DNA of 64,000 bases from Halorubrum salsamenti. Its GTDB lineage: Archaea; Halobacteriota; Halobacteria; Halobacteriales; Haloferacaceae. The stretch lies in contig NZ_VCNL01000001.1 in NCBI RefSeq assembly GCF_007671685.1, forward strand, positions 806,001-870,000, given 5' to 3'. Positions 15,753-24,180 of this stretch are shown in pieces (positions within the stretch are counted from its first letter, which is position 1; each line of letters opens with the position of its first letter). The translations under genes and the position numbers were made by a program. The notes under the pieces were generated by a model. It saw only the letters and a program-made list of their open reading frames with translations, ran no database searches and was not told the DNA's origin.

Positions 15753-16169
15753 GTGATTCACGTCACGCGCGACCTGTTGACGGTGTTGCTCGATCGAGCC
15801 GCCGAGCGCGACCCCGACGCGACGAGCCTGCGGCTCTCGGCCACGCGGGCCGGTGAGTTCGACGAGGACACCGGCCTCGACCCGGCGACGCCGGTGTTGA
15901 CCCACTTCACGCCGGCGGGGGTCGGCGGGTCGGTGAACGCGGTGTTCGGCGTCGATATCGGGACGCCCGTCGGCCGAGGCGGAGCGCGGTTCGTCTCGCA
16001 CCCGGACGGATTCCTCGGCGTGTCGAAGACGGACGATCTCGCGGCGGTCGTGCTCGTTGCCGTCCCGCCGTACGACGACGACGCGGTCGCCGCGTTCGAC
16101 CGAGCCGGCGACGGGATCGAGCTGGCGGTCCTCGACGCGGCGCCGCCGGAGGAGTCGATCCCGGAGTGA
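15753..16169 (+). CDS. Conserved haloarchaeal protein of unknown function
   Basis: A 138-residue protein that I do not recognise. It starts at a GTG (15753), 22 bases after the previous stop, so the two are probably one transcript. The sequence has clear fold signal rather than GC noise: VIHVTRDLLTVLLDRAAE, TPVLTHFTPAGVGGSVNAVF, GVDIGTPVGRGGARFVSHPD and DLAAVVLVAVPPYDDDAVAA, ending acidic. Two Gly-rich turns (AGVGGSV and VGRGGAR) might contact a phosphate, but that is a guess. Confidence 0.55.
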   Translation: MIHVTRDLLTVLLDRAAERDPDATSLRLSATRAGEFDEDTGLDPATPVLTHFTPAGVGGSVNAVFGVDIGTPVGRGGARFVSHPDGFLGVSKTDDLAAVVLVAVPPYDDDAVAAFDRAGDGIELAVLDAAPPEESIPE

Positions 16170-16255
16170 GTACGCCCTGACGGATAGGCGACGACGGAGG
16201 GTCGCCCGCGCTCCGAGCATGGGTTTAAAACCCTCCGAGCGAGTACCACGCTCCA

Positions 16256-16582
16256 ATGTCAGCGCGCCCACCCGGTGGCGGCGGACCCTCGGAGCCGGAC
16301 GCGATCGAGTTCGGTATTGCCGTGCTCGACGAACGGATCGAGGAGGCGGACGTATCGTTCCCGGCGACGGCCGAAGAGGTCCGCGACGCCCTCGGCGACC
16401 ACGAGATTCCCTACGACTCCAAGGATCGGACGATCACGCTCAACGAGGCGCTCGACGAAGTGCCACAGAGCCGGTTCGAAAATGAGACGGAGCTCCTCGA
16501 CGCGCTGTACCCGGTGTTCGACCGCAGGCGGCGGGAAGGCGGCGGGCTCCTGACCAGTCTGCGGGACGCGCTTCCCTTCTGA
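16256..16582 (+). CDS. DUF5789-like small haloarchaeal protein
   Basis: A 108-residue acidic protein with the core FGIAVLDERIEEADVSFPAT (about 19-38), AEEVRDALGDHEIPYDSKDR and TLNEALDEVPQSRFENETEL. The pattern matches small haloarchaeal proteins grouped as DUF5789, function unknown. A TTTAAAA box (about 16225-16231) is 25-31 bases before the ATG, giving a leaderless transcript. Confidence 0.65.
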   Translation: MSARPPGGGGPSEPDAIEFGIAVLDERIEEADVSFPATAEEVRDALGDHEIPYDSKDRTITLNEALDEVPQSRFENETELLDALYPVFDRRRREGGGLLTSLRDALPF

Positions 16583-16627
16583 CGCCCTCGGCTCATCCGC
16601 GCGGTCAGTCGAGTCGGCCCCTCGTCG

Positions 16628-16930
16628 CTAGACCTCGACTTCCGTCTCGGCCTCGGACTCGTCGCTCCCGGTGTCGAGCCGTTCGATGATGTCGTTTACC
16701 AGCACGACGTCGCCGACGGCCCGGACCCAACGGTACGGGAGGATGACGCCCGTGTTCCCGCCGACGCGACCCGCGAACAGCTCGTGGTTGAGTTCCGCGA
16801 GCGCGAGCCCGGTCACCGCCTGCGCGTCCAGATCGAGGCGTACGTCCTCGATCTCGCCGACGAAGACGCCGTTGTTCGAGTACACCTCGCGACCGACGAG
16901 AGACGTGATCTCCTCCGGAGCAGCGTTCAT
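16628..16930 (-). CDS. PRC-barrel domain protein
   Basis: A 100-residue single-domain PRC-barrel protein: ITSLVGREVYSNNGVFVGEIEDVRL is split as ITSLVGREVYSNNGVF and VGEIEDVRLDLDAQAV, followed by ILPYRWVRAVGDVVLVND and an acidic tail. PRC barrels occur in RimM and in archaeal proteins linked to RNA or to cell division (CdpB-type proteins in haloarchaea). This one could be a CdpB1/CdpB2-like protein: a short haloarchaeal PRC protein with this ending fits, but paralogues exist. The ATG at 16930 has a TTAATAG box (minus strand, about 16953-16959) 23-29 bases upstream. Confidence 0.8.
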   Translation of the reverse strand: MNAAPEEITSLVGREVYSNNGVFVGEIEDVRLDLDAQAVTGLALAELNHELFAGRVGGNTGVILPYRWVRAVGDVVLVNDIIERLDTGSDESEAETEVEV

Positions 16931-17128
16931 ATACGATACGGTCACGAGCGCGCCTATTAAGCGTTCGTTGTCGAACGACGTCCGTCAGACGGATCGCCGA
17001 CGACGTCGCCGGTCGTCCGTGTGTTCAGATACCCCTCGCGTCCGGCTTCCCACCGCGGTCTGAGAGAGCCGGTTCCCGCGATTGACGACTGGGAGAGGTT
17101 TTTCACGGCTCGGACGTGAGGGGTTCGC

Positions 17129-20100
17129 ATGGCGACCAACACGTCGGAGCCGGATCCGCGGGAGGGAGGCGACTTCGACTACACGGGCGGGACGGTGGAG
17201 CGCCCGGACCTCGTCGAGGCGCTGGAGGCCCGGGTCGACGGCGACGTGCGGTTCGACGACTACTCGAAGCGGCTGTACGCGACCGACGCCTCGGCGTACG
17301 AGGTCACGCCGATCGGGGTCGTGCTGCCGGAGTCGACGGCGGACGTGGCCGCGGTCCACGAGTACTGCTACGAGGAGGGAATTCCGGTGTTACCCCGCGG
17401 GGGCGGCACGTCGCTCGCGGGCCAGACCGTCAACGAGGCGGTCGTCCTCGACCTCACCGAGTCGATGGACGGGGTGCTGTCGACGGACCCGGAGGCGGAG
17501 ATCGCCCAGGCGCAGGCGGGGGCGTACGTCGGCGACCTCAACGCCGCGGTCGAGCCCCACGGACTGAAGTTCGCGCCCGACCCGGCGTGGCGCGACAAGT
17601 CGGCGATCGGCGGCGCGATCGGCAACAACTCCACCGGGTCGCACTCGCTGAAGTACGGGAAGACGGACCACTACGTCGAGGAGGTGGAGGTCGTGCTCGC
17701 GGACGGGACGGTGACGACGTTCGGGGAGGTCGCCGTCGAGGACCTGCGCGAGTCCGCGGACCCGGACGCCGACGACCTCCTGCCGCGGATCCACGCCGAG
17801 ATCGTTCGGATGCTCGACGAGGAGGCCGACGCGGTCGACGAGCGCTACCCGGAGATGAAGCGGAACGTCTCCGGCTACAACCTCGACCGGCTGATCGCCG
17901 AGTACCGCGGCGAGTACGGCGAGGCGGGCGTCGTTAACCTCGGGCGGCTCATGGCCGGCAGCGAGGGGACCCTCGCGACGGTGACGGCGGCGACCGTCTC
18001 GCTCGTCGAGGTCCCGGAGACGAAGGCTGTGGCGCTGCTCACCTACGACGACCTCCTCGACGCGATGGAGGACGTGTCGCCCATCCTCGAACACGACCCC
18101 GCCGCCGTCGAGGTGATGGACGACGTGCTCTTGGGGCTCGCCGCGGACACGCCGGAGTTCGAGGAGGTCGTCGGGCTGTTACCCGACGGGACCGACTCGG
18201 TGCTCCTCGTCGAGTTCTACGCCGAGAGCGACGCCGAGGGGAAACGGAAGGTCGCGGACCTGATCGCAGATCGGGTGGGCGGCGGCAGCGCGAGCGCCGC
18301 CGACGCGACCGTCCCCGAGACCGAGGCCGACCCGCGAGAGGGCGCCGCGGAGACGACGAGCCAGCCGCGCCGCGCGGTCGACGCGATGGAGGCGCACGAC
18401 CCGGAAAAGCGCGACCGGTTCTGGAAGATGCGCAAGTCCGGGCTCCCGATCCTGCTCTCGCGCACCACCGACGAGAAACACATCTCGTTCATCGAGGACT
18501 GCGCGATCCCGCCGGAACACCTCCCCGAGTACACCCGCGAGTTCCAGCAGATCCTCGAGGACAACGACACCTTCGCGACGTTCTACGCGCACGCCGGACC
18601 GGGCGTGCTCCACGTCCGACCGCTGATCAACACGAAGGACGTCGACGACGTGGACGCGATGGTCGACATCGCCGACCGCGTCACCGACGCCGTGGTCCGG
18701 CTCGGCGGGTCGGTCTCCGGCGAGCACGGGGACGGCCGAGCCCGGACCCAGTGGAACCGGAAGCTGTACGGCGAGGACCTGTGGCACGCCTTCCGCGAGT
18801 TGAAGACCGCGTTCGACCCCGACTGGCTGCTCAATCCGGGGAACGTCTGCGGCGACTTCGACATGCGCGAGAACCTCCGGTTCGACGCGGAGTACGAGTA
18901 CGACGCCGGCTTCGACCCCGCGATGGAGTGGGCGATCGACAACGGGATGCAGGGGATGGTCGAGCTCTGTCACGGCTGCGGGGGCTGTCGAGGACCGCAG
19001 GAGACCACCGGCGGCGTGATGTGTCCCACCTATCGCGCCTCCGAGGAGGAGATACAGGCGACCCGCGGCCGGGCGAACATGCTCCGCGGAGCGATGAACG
19101 GCGAGCTCCCAGACGACCCGACCGGCGAGGAGTTCGTTACCGAGGTGATGGATCTGTGCGTCGGCTGTAAGGGCTGTGAGGTCGACTGTCCGAGCGGCGT
19201 CGACATGGCGAAGCTCAAGGCCGAGGTCGAACACGCCCACCACGAGGAGCACGGGATCGACCTCCGGACGCGACTGCTCGGGAACTTCGAGCGGTTGGCG
19301 CCGCTCGGCTCGACGCTCGCGCCGCTCTCGAACCTCCCCGGAAAGCTTCCCGGCGCCGGCCTCGTCACCGAGAAGGTCCTCGGGATCGCGAGGGAGCGCG
19401 ACCTCCCCACGTTCCGCTCGGAGAGCCTGACCGACTGGTTCGAGGCCCGCGGCGGCGCCGGGGTCCCCCGCGCAGAGGCCGACCGGAACGTGCTGCTGTT
19501 CCCCGACGTGTACACCACCTACACGAACCCCGGCGCGGGGAAGGCCGCGGTGCGCGTGTTAGAGGCCGCGAACTGCCACGTCGCGATTCCGGACGTGGAC
19601 GGGAGCGGGCGTCCGCCGCACTCGAAGGGGATGCTCGACAAGTCGCGACGGGCCGCCGCGGACGCCGTCGAGACGCTCGCGCCGGACGTGCGGGACGGCT
19701 GGGAGGTGGTCGTCGTCGAGCCGACCGACGCCGTGATGCTCCAGAGCGACTACCACGACCTGCTCGACGGCGACGCCAGCGACGTGCCCGACGTCGACGT
19801 GGCGACGGTCTCGACGAACACCTACGGCGTCATGGAGTACGTCGACGCCCACCGACTCGACGAGGCGCTCGCCCTCGACGCGCCCACGGAGTCGCTCACC
19901 TACCACGGCCACTGCCACCAGAAGGCGACGAAGAAGGACCATCACGCGGTCGGCGTGCTCCGGCGCGCGGGGTACGGGGTCGACCCGCTCGACTCCTCCT
20001 GTTGCGGGATGGCGGGGTCGTTCGGCTACGAGGCCGAGCACTACTCGATGAGCAAGGCGATCGGCCGGGTCCTCTTCGACCAGGTCGAGGAGAGCGACGG

Positions 20101-20212
20101 CGACGAGGTCGTCGCCCCCGGCGCCTCCTGCCGGAGCCAGCTGAAGGAACGCGACCGCAGTGCCCCCGAGCCGCCGCATCCGATAGAGAAGCTGGCGGCG
20201 GCGCTGACGTAG
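17129..20212 (+). CDS. Fused FAD-linked oxidase / Fe-S subunit, D-lactate or glycolate dehydrogenase type
   Basis: A 1027-residue flavoprotein with Fe-S domain, combining what GlcD and GlcF do in two proteins. An FAD-binding type 4 domain (about 55-290; VLPRGGGTSLAGQTVNEAVV) is followed by an oxidase C-terminal domain (about 295-575) ending in GGSVSGEHGDGRARTQW. Then come 4Fe-4S motifs: CHGCGGCRGP near residue 613 with a partner Cys in VMCPTYRA, and CVGCKGCEVDCPSGVD near 676. Two CCG-type segments close the protein (HCHQKATK; DSSCCGMAGSFGYE near 955). Expected reaction: oxidation of a 2-hydroxyacid with electrons passed to the membrane quinone pool. A TTTTTCA box near 17098 supports the ATG. 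Confidence 0.9.
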   Translation: MATNTSEPDPREGGDFDYTGGTVERPDLVEALEARVDGDVRFDDYSKRLYATDASAYEVTPIGVVLPESTADVAAVHEYCYEEGIPVLPRGGGTSLAGQTVNEAVVLDLTESMDGVLSTDPEAEIAQAQAGAYVGDLNAAVEPHGLKFAPDPAWRDKSAIGGAIGNNSTGSHSLKYGKTDHYVEEVEVVLADGTVTTFGEVAVEDLRESADPDADDLLPRIHAEIVRMLDEEADAVDERYPEMKRNVSGYNLDRLIAEYRGEYGEAGVVNLGRLMAGSEGTLATVTAATVSLVEVPETKAVALLTYDDLLDAMEDVSPILEHDPAAVEVMDDVLLGLAADTPEFEEVVGLLPDGTDSVLLVEFYAESDAEGKRKVADLIADRVGGGSASAADATVPETEADPREGAAETTSQPRRAVDAMEAHDPEKRDRFWKMRKSGLPILLSRTTDEKHISFIEDCAIPPEHLPEYTREFQQILEDNDTFATFYAHAGPGVLHVRPLINTKDVDDVDAMVDIADRVTDAVVRLGGSVSGEHGDGRARTQWNRKLYGEDLWHAFRELKTAFDPDWLLNPGNVCGDFDMRENLRFDAEYEYDAGFDPAMEWAIDNGMQGMVELCHGCGGCRGPQETTGGVMCPTYRASEEEIQATRGRANMLRGAMNGELPDDPTGEEFVTEVMDLCVGCKGCEVDCPSGVDMAKLKAEVEHAHHEEHGIDLRTRLLGNFERLAPLGSTLAPLSNLPGKLPGAGLVTEKVLGIARERDLPTFRSESLTDWFEARGGAGVPRAEADRNVLLFPDVYTTYTNPGAGKAAVRVLEAANCHVAIPDVDGSGRPPHSKGMLDKSRRAAADAVETLAPDVRDGWEVVVVEPTDAVMLQSDYHDLLDGDASDVPDVDVATVSTNTYGVMEYVDAHRLDEALALDAPTESLTYHGHCHQKATKKDHHAVGVLRRAGYGVDPLDSSCCGMAGSFGYEAEHYSMSKAIGRVLFDQVEESDGDEVVAPGASCRSQLKERDRSAPEPPHPIEKLAAALT

Positions 20213-20230
20213 GGGGGTTGTCGCGGGGCG

Positions 20231-20287
20231 TCAATCGTCGCGGGGCAGGTCAATCGTCGCGAGGCCGGTCAATCGTCGCGGGGCAGG
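20231..20287. repeat. 19-base tandem repeat at the DUF5787 stop codon
   Basis: Three 19-base units (20231-20249, 20250-20268, 20269-20287; first and third identical, second with two changes) end exactly where the minus-strand stop codon of the next gene begins (20288). Partial units flank them on both sides. They fill almost the whole gap to the FAD/Fe-S gene, which converges. Confidence 0.9.
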
Positions 20288-21289
20288 TCAGTCGCCGTCG
20301 CCTTCGGCGACCCGGTCGCGCTCCCGCTCCCGCCGCCGGTCGAGGACCAGTTCGAGCCCCTTCCCGGGACCGCCCTCGATCGGCCACCCCTTCGTCCGCC
20401 ACTGGGGCGGCTCGGGCGAGAACGACGAGCACGAGCCCGAACACTCCCGCCCGGTCGGGAGTTTCTCTTTCGCCGCGCAGTGCGGGACGACCGCCTGCCC
20501 CTCGCGGCGGAGCCGGAAGTGGCGGCAGTCCGGTCGCATCGTGTCGGCGAAGGAGCGCCACCCCTTCCCGTAGGCGCGCTCGGCGATCTCCAGCCGGAGC
20601 GTCTCGGTCTCGGGATCGCGGCGCTCGTGCTCGGCGGGACCCAGATCGCTCGGGTGCCACGCCACGTCGGCCGCGTCGGCGTCGACGCCTTCGGAGAAGT
20701 CGGTCGCGAGGATACCGGCCTCGACGGGCATCTCGCGGAGGAGCGCGGGCTCGACGCGGTCGCCGGTCGTCTCGGTGGCGAGCCACGCCTCGTCCGCGAG
20801 GGCGGTCTCGACGTCGTGGGCGAGCTGGTCTGCGAGGCGGTCGGCCGCGGATCGGTCGAGGTCCGGCTTGTTCTCGACCGCGACGATCCGCTCGACCCAG
20901 TCCGGGTACGGTCGCACCCGGCGGAGCTGGATCCGGTTGTTCCGGCGTCGCTTCTCGATCAGGTCACGGCCCGCGGCGCGGTGGACCGCCCGCCTGACGT
21001 AGCGCCACGGGTAGCCGGGATGTGGCAGCGCGTCGCGGTACCACGCCCACTCGGCGGGAGCGTGGCGCACGACGTGGAGGAGGTCCGAGTCGATAGACCG
21101 GTCGCCGAACGCGCGGCGGGCCGCGAACGCCGCCGGGTCGACCTCGATCACGACCGTGTCCCAGCGGCGCTCCTCGGTACCGAGCTGGCGGGCGACGAAC
21201 GCGGGACGGGAGCCGTCGCTCGGGTGCCACGCCAGCTCGGCGTACCGACAGACCAGAAGCTCGTAGCCGAACTCGGCGTCCGGAGTCAC
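20288..21289 (-). CDS. DUF5787-like haloarchaeal protein
   Basis: A 333-residue protein starting at a GTG (21289), VTPDAEFGYELLVCRYAELAW. The N-terminal half resembles a nuclease-like alpha/beta fold (VIEVDPAAFAARRAFGD, VERIVAVENKPDLDRSAADR: the VENKPDL part recalls the (D/E)xK signature of restriction-type nucleases). The C-terminal half has a cysteine set (RPDCRHF, VPHCAAKEK, GRECSGSC) that could bind metal or an Fe-S cluster. I match it to the haloarchaeal DUF5787 group; function unknown. A TTTTTAAG box (minus strand, about 21309-21316) is 20-27 bases upstream. The longer frame into the Nudix gene is rejected. Confidence 0.7.
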   Translation of the reverse strand: MTPDAEFGYELLVCRYAELAWHPSDGSRPAFVARQLGTEERRWDTVVIEVDPAAFAARRAFGDRSIDSDLLHVVRHAPAEWAWYRDALPHPGYPWRYVRRAVHRAAGRDLIEKRRRNNRIQLRRVRPYPDWVERIVAVENKPDLDRSAADRLADQLAHDVETALADEAWLATETTGDRVEPALLREMPVEAGILATDFSEGVDADAADVAWHPSDLGPAEHERRDPETETLRLEIAERAYGKGWRSFADTMRPDCRHFRLRREGQAVVPHCAAKEKLPTGRECSGSCSSFSPEPPQWRTKGWPIEGGPGKGLELVLDRRRERERDRVAEGDGD

Positions 21290-21343
21290 GGTTGCGGTAG
21301 TGCGGGATCGCTTAAAAACGAACCGCTGGACAGGGTGGGTCGT

Positions 21344-21397
21344 CTCGAACCGGGGCGACCGCTCAGCCCCGGCCGACCGCTCGAACCGGGCCGACCG
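21344..21397. repeat. 18-base tandem repeat downstream of the Nudix gene
   Basis: Three adjacent 18-base units (21344-21361, 21362-21379, 21380-21397) of the pattern CTCgaaCCGGgcCGACCG end one base before the minus-strand stop codon of the Nudix gene. The unit length and sequence differ from the repeat at 20231-20287, but the position, ending against a stop codon, is the same. Confidence 0.85.
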
Positions 21398-21398
21398 C

Positions 21399-21845
21399 TC
21401 AGACGTAGTCGCCGCTCTCCTCGTCCTTCCGCTCGTCGAGGTAGTCGTGGGCGTCCTCGAGGATCTCTCGGGGCCCTGTCTGGGTGATCGTGTTGAGCGC
21501 CTGGTCGTAGTCGCGCCACTGCAGGTCGCGGTGCTCGTTCGAGATCTCGGCGCTCGCCTCGAACGAGCGCGCGATGAACAGGTGCACCGTCTTGTGGATG
21601 GTGTCGCCGTTCGCCTCAAACACGTAGTCGTACTCCTTTCGGAAGCCGTCGATCAGCCGGAAATCCTCGATCCCGGCCTCCTCGCCGACTTCCCGTATCG
21701 CCGTCTGCTGGAGCTCCTCGTCCCCCTCGACCCCGCCTTTGGGGAACTCCCAGTCCCCCGGCCGGCTCTTCAGGAGCAAGTACTCCCGTTCGCCGCGGGT
21801 GTCGCGGAAGAGGATGGCTCCAGCGCTGGTCGCTTCGACCGTCAT
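21399..21845 (-). CDS. Nudix hydrolase, diadenosine tetraphosphatase type
   Basis: A 148-residue Nudix protein. The Nudix box GGVEGDEELQQTAIREVGEE (about residues 38-57, with the REVGEE core) is complete. The lead-in SAGAILFRDTRGEREYLLLK and PGDWEFPKG are typical of asymmetric Ap4A hydrolases, which split dinucleoside tetraphosphates and clear stress nucleotides. The ATG at 21845 gives the standard N-terminus MTVEATSAGAI; seven more codons upstream are possible but unlike relatives. It precedes the DUF5787 gene on the same strand with 109 bases between, and that gene has its own TATA box. Confidence 0.88.
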   Translation of the reverse strand: MTVEATSAGAILFRDTRGEREYLLLKSRPGDWEFPKGGVEGDEELQQTAIREVGEEAGIEDFRLIDGFRKEYDYVFEANGDTIHKTVHLFIARSFEASAEISNEHRDLQWRDYDQALNTITQTGPREILEDAHDYLDERKDEESGDYV

Positions 21846-22050
21846 TACCGTCAGGTAAGCCACCACCCCTAAAGAGGGTGTCGGAGTCGCAAACGCACCG
21901 GCCGTTACGGCCCTCTTCGGCCGATTTGCGCGGCGTTAATCGGTCGCCGCTGGGATTTTTATACGTCACTCTCGGCGTTGGATGTAGCGTCCCACGCTCG
22001 GTAGATGCGTTTTTACTCCTCGGGCCACCATGCACGGACGACCCCCAGCC

Positions 22051-22383
22051 ATGACCTTCGTCACGAAACTCTCCTTCGCGTCCGGCGACCGCGACGTGCT
22101 CGCCGAGACCGTTCAGGAGCTCAAATCGACGCTCGAACGCAAGGGCGCTGAGTGTAAGGGCCCGCACTCCACGCCCGCCGATACCGTCCGCGTTCCGCTT
22201 TATAAACAGCTCCGCGCCGGCGACGAGTTCTCGCCGTGGAGCTACGACGTGTACAAGCGCTCGATGGAGATCCACGGGTCCGACGACATCGCTCGCGAGG
22301 TCGTCGCCCGCGACTTCCCCGACTCGCTCCACGTCGAGGTCGAGGTCGACCAGAAGAAGCCGCTCGGCCACCGCCGGGACTGA
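22051..22383 (+). CDS. uS10-family ribosomal protein paralogue
   Basis: A 110-residue protein with the uS10 fold: MTFVTKLSFASGDRDVLAET, LKSTLERKGAECKGPHSTPA, VRVPLYKQLRAGDEFSPW and SYDVYKRSMEIHG. The main archaeal uS10 normally sits beside the EF-1 alpha gene; this copy is alone and its termini differ (ending DQKKPLGHRRD), so it is likely a paralogue of uncertain role, perhaps like NusE in transcription. A TTTTTACT box at 22009-22016 puts the transcript start near 22038, which favours the ATG at 22051 over the one at 22030. Confidence 0.85.
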   Translation: MTFVTKLSFASGDRDVLAETVQELKSTLERKGAECKGPHSTPADTVRVPLYKQLRAGDEFSPWSYDVYKRSMEIHGSDDIAREVVARDFPDSLHVEVEVDQKKPLGHRRD

Positions 22384-22483
22384 GCAGATCGGACCGACGC
22401 CGATTCGCCGCCCCGCGCCGGTGACCACCGGCGTCGGTACCCGCCACGCGATCGTTTAAGCCCGGTCGCGGCCTCCCGCCGGT

Positions 22484-23764
22484 ATGAGCGCTCTCGACGA
22501 CGACGCGTACCGCGCGTTCCGCCGCGACCTGCACCGCCACCCCGAGCCGGCGTGGCGCGAGTTCTACACGACCGCTCGGATCGTGACGGAACTGCGCGAG
22601 CGCGACCTCACGGACCTGTACGTCGGTCCGGACGCGCTGGCGACCGACGACCGCATGAACGTCCCCGACGACGAGGAGCTGGCGGAGTGGGAACGGCGAG
22701 CACGCGACGCGGGCGCGGAGCCGGAGATCGTCGACCGGCTCTCGGGCGGCTACACCGGCTGCGTCGCGGTCGCCGAGCGCGGTCCCGGCCCCGTGATCGG
22801 GCTCCGGGTCGACATCGACGCGCTCCCGGTGACCGAGTCCGAAGACGACGACCACGTCCCCGCCGCCGAGGGGTTCCGCTCGGAGCGAGAGGGGTACATG
22901 CACGCCTGCGGCCACGACGCGCACGCGACGATGGGGCTCGGGACCCTCGACGCGGTGCTCGACTCCGACTTCTCCGGCACTCTCAAGGTGTTCTTCCAGC
23001 CGGGCGAAGAGCAGGTCGCGGGCGGCAAGCCGATGGCGGAGTCGGGCCACCTCGACGACGTTGACTACCTCTACGCGGTCCACGTCGGCCTCGATCACCC
23101 CTCCGGCGAGGTCGTCTGCGGCGTCGACGGGTTCCTCGCGGTCCGGCACTTCCTCGCGGAGTTCACCGGCGAGCCGTCCCACGCGGGCGCGCGCCCCGAG
23201 CAGGGGCGAAACGCGGTGCAGGCGATGGCGGCCGCGGTTCAGAACCTCTACGCGATCCCTCGCCACGCCGACGGGCCGACCCGGGTGAACGCCGGGCTCG
23301 TCGGCGGCGGCACCGCGACGAACGTCATCCCGGAGGAGTCGCTCATCGAAGGCGAGCTCCGGGGCGCGACGACCGAACTGGCCGACTACATGTCCGACCA
23401 CGCCGACCGGGTTCTGGAGTCGGCCGCGGAGATGCACGACTGCGAGGTCGAGGTCTCGACGAAGGGGGAGGCGCCGAGCGCGACGAGCGACGACGCGCTC
23501 GCCGGGATCGTCGGCGATGTCGCCGGCGGTGTCGCCGGCGTCACGGAGATCGTCGACAGCGCCGATCTGGGCGGCTCCGAGGACGCCACCTATCTGATGC
23601 AGTCGGTCCAGCGGCGCGGCGGGCTCGCCTGCTACGTCGGCGTCGGCACCGACCACCCCGGCGGCCATCACACGAGCACGTTCGACGTGGTCGAAGACGA
23701 CATCGCGATCGGGATCGACGTGCTCGCCGGGGCGATCCGGCGCGTCGCCGAGACGCGGCCCTGA
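22484..23764 (+). CDS. M20-family amidohydrolase (AbgB/IAA-amino acid hydrolase type)
   Basis: A 426-residue metal-dependent amidohydrolase. Metal-site motifs are RDLHRHPEPAWREF (about 12-25), GLRVDIDALPVTE, the Cys-His-His pattern ACGHDAHATMGLG (about 139-151), FFQPGEEQVAGG with the catalytic Glu, and the late His in TDHPGGHHTSTFDVV (about 390-404). A dimerisation domain (PSHAGARPEQGRNAVQAMAA) lies between. The insertion between residues 45 and 90 (YVGPDAL...GGYTG) recalls AbgB-like aminobenzoyl-glutamate hydrolases. Substrate is probably an N-acyl amino acid or aryl-peptide. A TTTAAG box near 22455 supports the ATG. Confidence 0.87.
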   Translation: MSALDDDAYRAFRRDLHRHPEPAWREFYTTARIVTELRERDLTDLYVGPDALATDDRMNVPDDEELAEWERRARDAGAEPEIVDRLSGGYTGCVAVAERGPGPVIGLRVDIDALPVTESEDDDHVPAAEGFRSEREGYMHACGHDAHATMGLGTLDAVLDSDFSGTLKVFFQPGEEQVAGGKPMAESGHLDDVDYLYAVHVGLDHPSGEVVCGVDGFLAVRHFLAEFTGEPSHAGARPEQGRNAVQAMAAAVQNLYAIPRHADGPTRVNAGLVGGGTATNVIPEESLIEGELRGATTELADYMSDHADRVLESAAEMHDCEVEVSTKGEAPSATSDDALAGIVGDVAGGVAGVTEIVDSADLGGSEDATYLMQSVQRRGGLACYVGVGTDHPGGHHTSTFDVVEDDIAIGIDVLAGAIRRVAETRP

Positions 23765-23825
23765 GCGGGTCGGACGCAGCGATGAGCGATGGGGGAGTAC
23801 GTCTCTCAGTGCGGTTGGTTGGTCG

Positions 23826-24013
23826 TTTATAAGTCGGATCGGGGTGTTGCTGTTAGTGGTTTATCCGTGATCGACGCTGCTGCGGAGAAGACCTCCAAAG
23901 CCCCAGCCGCGCTCGGCTGCCCCTTTGAGTCCCACCCGCACGGCACCTCAACCGCAGCCTCATACCTCCCCAGCCTCGCGGGCTCGCTCGCCGACCGCAC
24001 TTGTGTTTATAAG
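23826..24013 (+). repeat. Structured dispersed repeat, copy 2 (short form)
   Basis: A 188-base member of the same family as 6292-6591, bounded by TTTATAAG at 23826-23833 and 24006-24013. It shares GAAGACCTCCAAAGCCCCAG (23887-23906, also in copy 3) and CCCCTTTGAGTCCCACCC, CCTCCCCAGCCTCG and the spacing between them. The first inverted repeat is reduced to a 6-base stem CAGCCG/CGGCTG with tetraloop CGCT: the 58-base inner module of copies 1 and 3 is absent, as is the final GCGCGTGC/GCACGCGC hairpin. The rest of the 416-base gap (23765-24180) shows no gene. Confidence 0.8.
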
Positions 24014-24180
24014 CGATCGTCGCTGTCGTTTGCGGCTATTTAAATACTGAACCGCCGCCGCAGATCTGCAACACTCACTCCCGCTACCGATCGCCGTCGT
24101 TCCTGTAGTGACCGAGACCGGGATCGCACACGCTGGAGGCTCAAAGCGTCGAAGGGACAGAAACGACGTACGGGTCCGGT

